DNA from: an uncultured Bulleidia sp.
GTDB taxonomy: Bacteria; Bacillota_I; Bacilli_A; Erysipelotrichales; Erysipelotrichaceae
DNA: 9,409 bases
Assembly: GCA_934757945.1 (NCBI GenBank)
Contig: CAKVLT010000077.1
Span: 1-9,409 of the forward strand
Direction of reading: 5' to 3'
A program made the translations under genes and the position numbers. A model generated the notes under the pieces. That model was not told the origin of the DNA, did not search any database, and was given only the letters and a program-made list of their open reading frames with translations. This document shows positions 5,985 through 9,409 of the stretch, piece after piece (the first letter of the stretch is position 1; every line of letters starts with the position of its first letter).

Positions 5985-6140
5985 ATGACAACAAGAGGAA
6001 AAGTATTGTTATCAACCGCATGCTTTATAAGTGGAGCATTATGTATGGTGGGAATTATGAAACATGATATAGGAGATATTGTTATTGCAGTAGGTAGTTG
6101 TGTTATTACTGTTGGAGCAAATCTCCTGGAAAAAGAGTAG
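5985..6140 (+). CDS. Possible 51-aa two-helix membrane peptide
   Basis: Open frame ATG 5985 to TAG 6138, closed upstream by an in-frame TAA (5979-5981). The product has two hydrophobic segments, about residues 7-25 (VLLSTACFISGALCMVGIM) and 29-48 (IGDIVIAVGSCVITVGANLL), joined by a short KHD turn, and ends LEKE. This suggests a small membrane protein with two helices. No ribosome site precedes ATG 5985. AGAGGAAAA (5992-6000) instead sits 5-6 nt before an in-frame TTG at 6006, so the product may be 44 aa. Function is unknown; a toxin-like or holin-like peptide is possible but unsupported. A terminator follows at 6206. Confidence 0.45.
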   Translation: MTTRGKVLLSTACFISGALCMVGIMKHDIGDIVIAVGSCVITVGANLLEKE

Positions 6141-6157
6141 AGAATACTCTTGTTGAT

Positions 6158-6184
6158 CACATAAAGCTGATATAGTTTTATGTG
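6158..6184. other. Hairpin in the 3' region of the small membrane ORF
   Basis: CACATAAA (6158-6165) pairs exactly with TTTATGTG (6177-6184) around an 11-base loop. It has no T-run and so is not a terminator by itself; it could stabilise a transcript end or be a protein site. Confidence 0.4.
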
Positions 6185-6205
6185 GATATGAGAGATAGAG
6201 AAATG

Positions 6206-6235
6206 GATTCTGGAAAGATATTCCGGAGTCTTTTT
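6206..6235 (+). terminator. Rho-independent terminator
   Basis: GATTCTGGAA (6206-6215) pairs with TTCCGGAGTC (6221-6230), 10 bp with two G-U pairs, around a five-base loop AGATA, followed by five T. It ends transcripts from the 75-aa and 51-aa genes and insulates the reductase gene. Confidence 0.8.
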
Positions 6236-6263
6236 ATATTTCAATATGTAACCCCTTCCAAAT

Positions 6264-6281
6264 AGTGAGAGCACTCTCACT
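6264..6281. promoter_or_regulatory. Palindromic operator candidate upstream of the reductase
   Basis: AGTGAGAG (6264-6271) and CTCTCACT (6274-6281) are perfect 8-bp inverted arms around a 2-bp centre. The site is 60-77 bp before the start codon, just upstream of the likely promoter, where an activator or repressor dimer would bind. The LysR-type gene downstream of the reductase is the obvious candidate partner (inference). Confidence 0.55.
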
Positions 6282-6287
6282 CTTAGT

Positions 6288-6335
6288 GTGACTAATTAAT
6301 AAATTAACATGCTAATATATTAACAAGTAGGAGGG
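6288..6335 (+). promoter_or_regulatory. Likely promoter and ribosome site of the reductase
   Basis: GTGACT (6288-6293) and TAATAT (6313-6318) are the best -35/-10 pair, but the 19-bp gap is longer than ideal, which would suit an activator-dependent promoter. AGGAGGG (6329-6335) is a near-perfect ribosome site 5 nt before ATG 6341. Confidence 0.45.
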
Positions 6336-6340
6336 AAAAT

Positions 6341-8322
6341 ATGAAAAAGTTATTTTCTATGGCAATGGTATCTGCACTCGTATTAACTGCAGGATGCTCA
6401 GCATCTAAGGGTACAGATTCCTCATCCGGATCTTTAAAAGACGGTACTTACACAGCTAGTAAGCAGGGGATGAACGCTGATGTAGAAGTCGAAGTAAAGA
6501 TTGCTGATGGAAAGATTGATGCAGTCACAGTCACAAGCAACGAGGAAACACCTGGTATCGGTGGAGAACTTCTCAATGCTAAAGGCGAAGTAAAAGTAAA
6601 TGGTGGTGAATCACCAATTACTCGTATTCCACAGGAAATCGTTGATGGACAGACATTGAAAGTTGACTCCGTTACAGGTGCTACTATTACAAGTTATGCT
6701 ATCATCGGTGCTGTAGGTGATGCGATTGAACAGGCTGGTGGAAGTAAAGATGATTTCCAGACACCATTTACATCTGCTGAAGCACAGAAAGACGTTACAA
6801 GTGATGTCGTTGTAGTTGGTGGCGGAGGCGCTGGTCTTGCTGCTGCTATTGCTGCTGCTGAAGGCGGCTCCAGTGTAACAGTTATTGAAAAGAATGGTGA
6901 AGTCGGTGGTGATACATTGGTATGTGGTGCAATCTATAATGCTCCTGATGAAGCACTTCAGAAAGAAGTCACAATGACAGATGCTGTTAAAACTACAATT
7001 GAAAAAGCTTTAAGTGAAACACCTGTAAGTGATGAACATAAAGAATTACTGTCCGAAGTTCAGAAACAATGGGATGACTATAAGGCAGCAGGAAGAACTG
7101 ATCTGTTTGACTCCAAAGAATGGTATGCATTACAGACATGGATCAATGGTGATAAGGTTGCTGACTTAGACCTTGTTAAGAAACTCTGTTACGACTCTTA
7201 TGAAGACTATGAATGGATCGAAGGTTTAGGCATGGGCTTCTCCGATAAGATTTCTCAGGGTGCAGGATCTCTGTGGCAGAGAACACATACATCCACAATG
7301 AACATGGGAACTGGTTTCATTTCTACGTATTTAGATAAGATTGAAGCTATGGACAATGTTCAGATTATTACTGAAGCTACAGCTAAATCTTTAGTGAAAG
7401 ATGGTGATAAGGTTACAGCTGTGAAATGTGTAGACCAGCAGGGTAATGAATTTACAGCTACAGCTAACCAGGGTGTTATTCTTTCCACAGGTGGATTTGC
7501 TGCTAACTCCAAGATGGTTCAGGAATACAATACAAGCGGTAAGTGGGATGACTTAAGTAAAGTTATGACAACTAACAGAACATCCTGCTCTCAGGGTGAT
7601 GGTATCACTATGGCGGCTGAAATCGGTGCTTCTTTAACAGATATGGAACAGATCCAGTTACTGTACTTAGGTAATACTAAAGACGGTCAGCTGACAAAGT
7701 ATCCACCAAGAGACGTTAACGGAACAGACCAGATTATTTTCATCAATAACCAGGGTGAAAGATTTGTAAGAGAAGATGGACGCAGAGATGAAATCTGCTT
7801 AGGTGTTCTTGCTCAGCCAGATGCTATGTTCTATATGCTTGAAAGTGGCGATGGTGCAGGGTATGTAGACATCAACGATCCTGACTGGAGAAGTGCTGAT
7901 GGTTTCACATTACAGTATCTTGAAGATAACGGATATATCTTTGTAGCTGACACATTAGAAGAAATGGCTGAAAGATCGGCTGTGATCCTAAGACATTACA
8001 GGCAACTGTTGATACATTCAATGGATGTGTAGATGGAAATGCGGATGAATTTGGACGTACATTATTCTCTACTAAGTTAGAAAATGGTCCATGGGTTGCC
8101 ACAGCAAGACAGGCTTGTGTACATCATACAATGGGTGGTGTTACAATCGATACAGAAGCACATGTATTAGATGAATCCGGTAATCCAATCCAGGGTTTAT
8201 ATGCAGCTGGTGAAATTACAGGTGGTATTCACGGTGCTAACCGTTTAGGTGGTAATGCCGTTGTTGATACAGTTGTATTCGGAAGAACAGCTGGTGAACA
8301 GGTAGTTGCTGACAACAAATAA
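6341..8322 (+). pseudogene. FMN-binding/FAD-dependent reductase lipoprotein (fumarate/urocanate reductase-like), frameshifted
   Basis: Family role: a surface-anchored reductase that passes electrons through FMN and FAD to an acceptor such as fumarate or urocanate. Residues 1-19 are a lipoprotein signal ending LTAGC (Cys19). An FMN-binding domain (about 32-130) carries DSVTGATIT, the covalent-flavin motif, with Thr115 the likely attachment site. A FAD Rossmann fold starts at VVVVGGGGAGLAAAIAAA (156-173), and GRRDE (480-484) matches the catalytic-Arg region. The frame then stops at TAG 8030-8032 after 563 aa, but the +1-shifted frame continues the family sequence (DPKTLQATVD, HHTMGG, HGANRLGGNAV) to TAA 8320-8322. 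Restoring one A between 7975 and 7976 turns AERSAVILR into AERIGCDPK and gives 660 aa. As it stands the product lacks the active-site His and Arg regions. This may be a real lesion or a sequencing error. Confidence 0.88.
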
Positions 8323-8333
8323 ATGTTTACTTT

Positions 8334-8364
8334 GAGTCACTTCTCTATCTGAAGTGACTCTTTT
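8334..8364 (+). terminator. Rho-independent terminator of the reductase gene
   Basis: GAGTCACTTC (8334-8343) pairs perfectly with GAAGTGACTC (8351-8360) around a seven-base loop, followed by four T. It lies 12 bp after the stop codon of the reductase reading frame and makes lysR a separate transcription unit. Confidence 0.9.
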
Positions 8365-8391
8365 CTTCTGAAAAAAGGATATACTATACCT

Positions 8392-9312
8392 ATGGATATT
8401 AAGCAGTTAAAAACATTTGCAGTTCTTGCAAAAGAAAAAAATTATATTAAGGCCGGTGAAGTCTTAAACTATGCACCAAGTACACTGGCAAAACATGTGC
8501 ATGCTCTGGAAAATGAATTTAATACCACTCTGGTGGAATTCAGTAATGGTTCCATTCAATTAACACCTCAGGGTACAAAATTTCTGGAATATGCACTGGA
8601 AATGCTGAAAGTGTATGATGCATGTGCAACGGAATTTGAATCCAATACAGACAGGAATAAAATTCTTGTGGCTGGTGGTGAACTCATGGTGGCTTTCAGC
8701 TTTGGCCCTTTCTTTCAAAACTATCAGAAAGATCTTGAACATGTTTCAGTGGAAATCAATACAATTTGCTGTTCCAAGGTGCCTAAATGGCTGGATGCAC
8801 ATGAATGTGATATTGGCTATGTACAGATGGTAGACATGAGTGAAAGTGAAGGGGCTAAAGTGATTCCTTTATTTCAGGAAAAGTTATGTGTCATGGCCTC
8901 GCCTGACCATCCTTTAGCTCATCAGGAAAGAGTATGTCTTGCTGATTTTGAAGGATTTAGTTTTACTTATACCTATTCTGAATGTTGCTTTACCGATCTT
9001 TTCAGAAAACAGCTGAAACAGGCAGGAATTCAATTGGAAAGTGAACTTTTTTTAGGCTCTGTTACAGCAGTTGTAGACAGCTGTCTGAAAAGAAATACTC
9101 TTTGTCTGATTCCTTATGTGGCAATAGAAAAGATTAAAGAACTGGGACTTGTTCCTTTACACTGGGTGGATTCTTTTAATATCTTTGACTGTATTCTTAC
9201 GAAAAACCCAGTTCAAAAAAATGATGGATTGTATCCTTTATTGCAGGCTTCAAAGGCATATTGCCAGTATTTGAAACAGGAAGAACACACAAAAAATATC
9301 GTATTATTGTAA
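8392..9312 (+). CDS. LysR-family transcriptional regulator
   Basis: A 306-aa DNA-binding regulator. Residues 1-60 form the winged helix-turn-helix (MDIKQLKTFAVLAKEKNYIK, then AGEVLNYAPSTLAKHVHALE, then LTPQGTKFLEYA), followed by the linker helix to about 90 and a two-lobe effector-binding domain (about 91-290), as in standard LysR proteins of 290-310 aa. The effector is unknown. LysR proteins usually bind a T-N11-A type palindrome and often control a neighbouring gene; here the reductase lies just upstream in the same direction, so it is a plausible target, though divergent layout is more usual. A terminator separates the two genes, so it has its own promoter. A TATACT box (8380-8385) lies only 6 bp before the ATG, while GGA (8377-8379) is 12 nt away, so the mRNA may be nearly leaderless. 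Its own terminator follows at once. Confidence 0.93.
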   Translation: MDIKQLKTFAVLAKEKNYIKAGEVLNYAPSTLAKHVHALENEFNTTLVEFSNGSIQLTPQGTKFLEYALEMLKVYDACATEFESNTDRNKILVAGGELMVAFSFGPFFQNYQKDLEHVSVEINTICCSKVPKWLDAHECDIGYVQMVDMSESEGAKVIPLFQEKLCVMASPDHPLAHQERVCLADFEGFSFTYTYSECCFTDLFRKQLKQAGIQLESELFLGSVTAVVDSCLKRNTLCLIPYVAIEKIKELGLVPLHWVDSFNIFDCILTKNPVQKNDGLYPLLQASKAYCQYLKQEEHTKNIVLL

Positions 9313-9336
9313 AAGGGCACAATTTTGTGCCCTTTT
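9311..9336. terminator. Rho-independent terminator of lysR (symmetrical)
   Basis: AAAAGGGCAC (9311-9320) and GTGCCCTTTT (9327-9336) form a perfect 10-bp stem with a six-base centre. It overlaps the lysR stop codon. The A-run and T-run on the two arms let it work in both directions. Confidence 0.9.
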
Positions 9337-9343
9337 ATAGTTT

Positions 9344-9409
9344 GCGCGCCATGGGCGCGCTCTAACGGGTGCAAGTCCCAAACACACCCAGATAGTGGGA
9401 AGTGTATAG
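9344..9409 (+). mobile_element. Group II intron, 5' end (domain I), cut by the window edge
   Basis: Group II introns are self-splicing retroelements that usually encode a reverse transcriptase further in. From 9344 the sequence reads GCGCGCC, ATG, GGCGCGC (a 7-bp hairpin), then TCTAACGGGTGCAAGTCCC, then a hairpin with CCC 9387-9389 pairing with GGG 9397-9399 and ACAC 9382-9385 with GTGT 9402-9405. From memory, this order (GUGYG-like start, short hairpin, 'UCUA-x-GGGUGxxAGUCCC', third stem) is that of a common family of bacterial group II introns. The second base is C rather than the U of the GUGYG consensus. It starts just after the lysR terminator, a favoured site for class C introns. Only 66 bases are present, so no class is assigned. 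Confidence 0.6.

Noticed and set aside
5909..6280. 123-aa reverse-strand open frame
   Set aside because: It crosses the + strand terminator and operator palindrome, has no ribosome site, and its composition looks like the complement of non-coding AT-rich DNA and the small membrane ORF.
7905..8102. Reverse-strand open frame over the reductase frameshift
   Set aside because: The + strand continues the reductase family sequence on both sides of the break, so this is a shadow.
8560..8833. Short open frames inside lysR, on both strands
   Set aside because: They overlap a complete LysR protein and have no start signals.

Overview
This window comes from a low-GC Gram-positive bacterium. A gut Firmicute of the Erysipelotrichales/Clostridia type is my best guess. 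The evidence is AT-rich coding, strong AGGAGG-type ribosome sites, short hairpin + T-run terminators, a type II-A CRISPR locus and a surface flavoprotein of the kind used in Gram-positive anaerobic respiration. The genus cannot be fixed from sequence alone.

Left half (1-5144): a type II-A CRISPR-Cas locus, all on the + strand, in the order cas9 (3' part only), tracrRNA, cas1, cas2, csn2, array. The Cas9 fragment holds the RuvC-III motif and the PAM-interacting C-terminus. In the 107-bp gap between cas9 and cas1 lies a tracrRNA gene that can be read directly: a promoter whose -10 box overlaps the cas9 stop codon, an anti-repeat that pairs with almost the whole CRISPR repeat, and a hairpin terminator. 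This pairing fixes crRNA transcription on the + strand. cas1, cas2 and csn2 overlap by 11-14 nt and form one translationally linked adaptation block. Csn2 is longer than the short Streptococcus form. The array has 21 repeats of 36 bp and 20 spacers of 29-32 bp. It begins only 30 bp after the csn2 stop codon and ends in a degenerate repeat.

Middle (5145-6340): an AT-rich, gene-poor stretch. It holds a compact multi-hairpin element directly downstream of the array, followed by a strong terminator that probably ends the pre-crRNA. It also has a long-armed inverted repeat, a 75-aa protein of unknown function, a possible 51-aa (or 44-aa) two-helix membrane peptide, a second terminator, and a perfect-arm palindrome upstream of the next gene.

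Right part (6341-9409): visibly less AT-rich. A lipoprotein FMN-binding/FAD-dependent reductase (fumarate/urocanate reductase-like) is broken by what looks like a one-base deletion near 7975. The active-site His and Arg are coded after the break. A terminator separates it from a LysR-type regulator in the same orientation, which may control it. After the lysR terminator the window ends in what looks like the 5' end (domain I) of a group II intron.

The main points of interest are the tracrRNA unit and its promoter in the cas9 3' end, the very short leader, the structured RNA at the array tail, the frameshift in the reductase, and the intron junction. I see no clearly new defence system beyond the type II-A locus.
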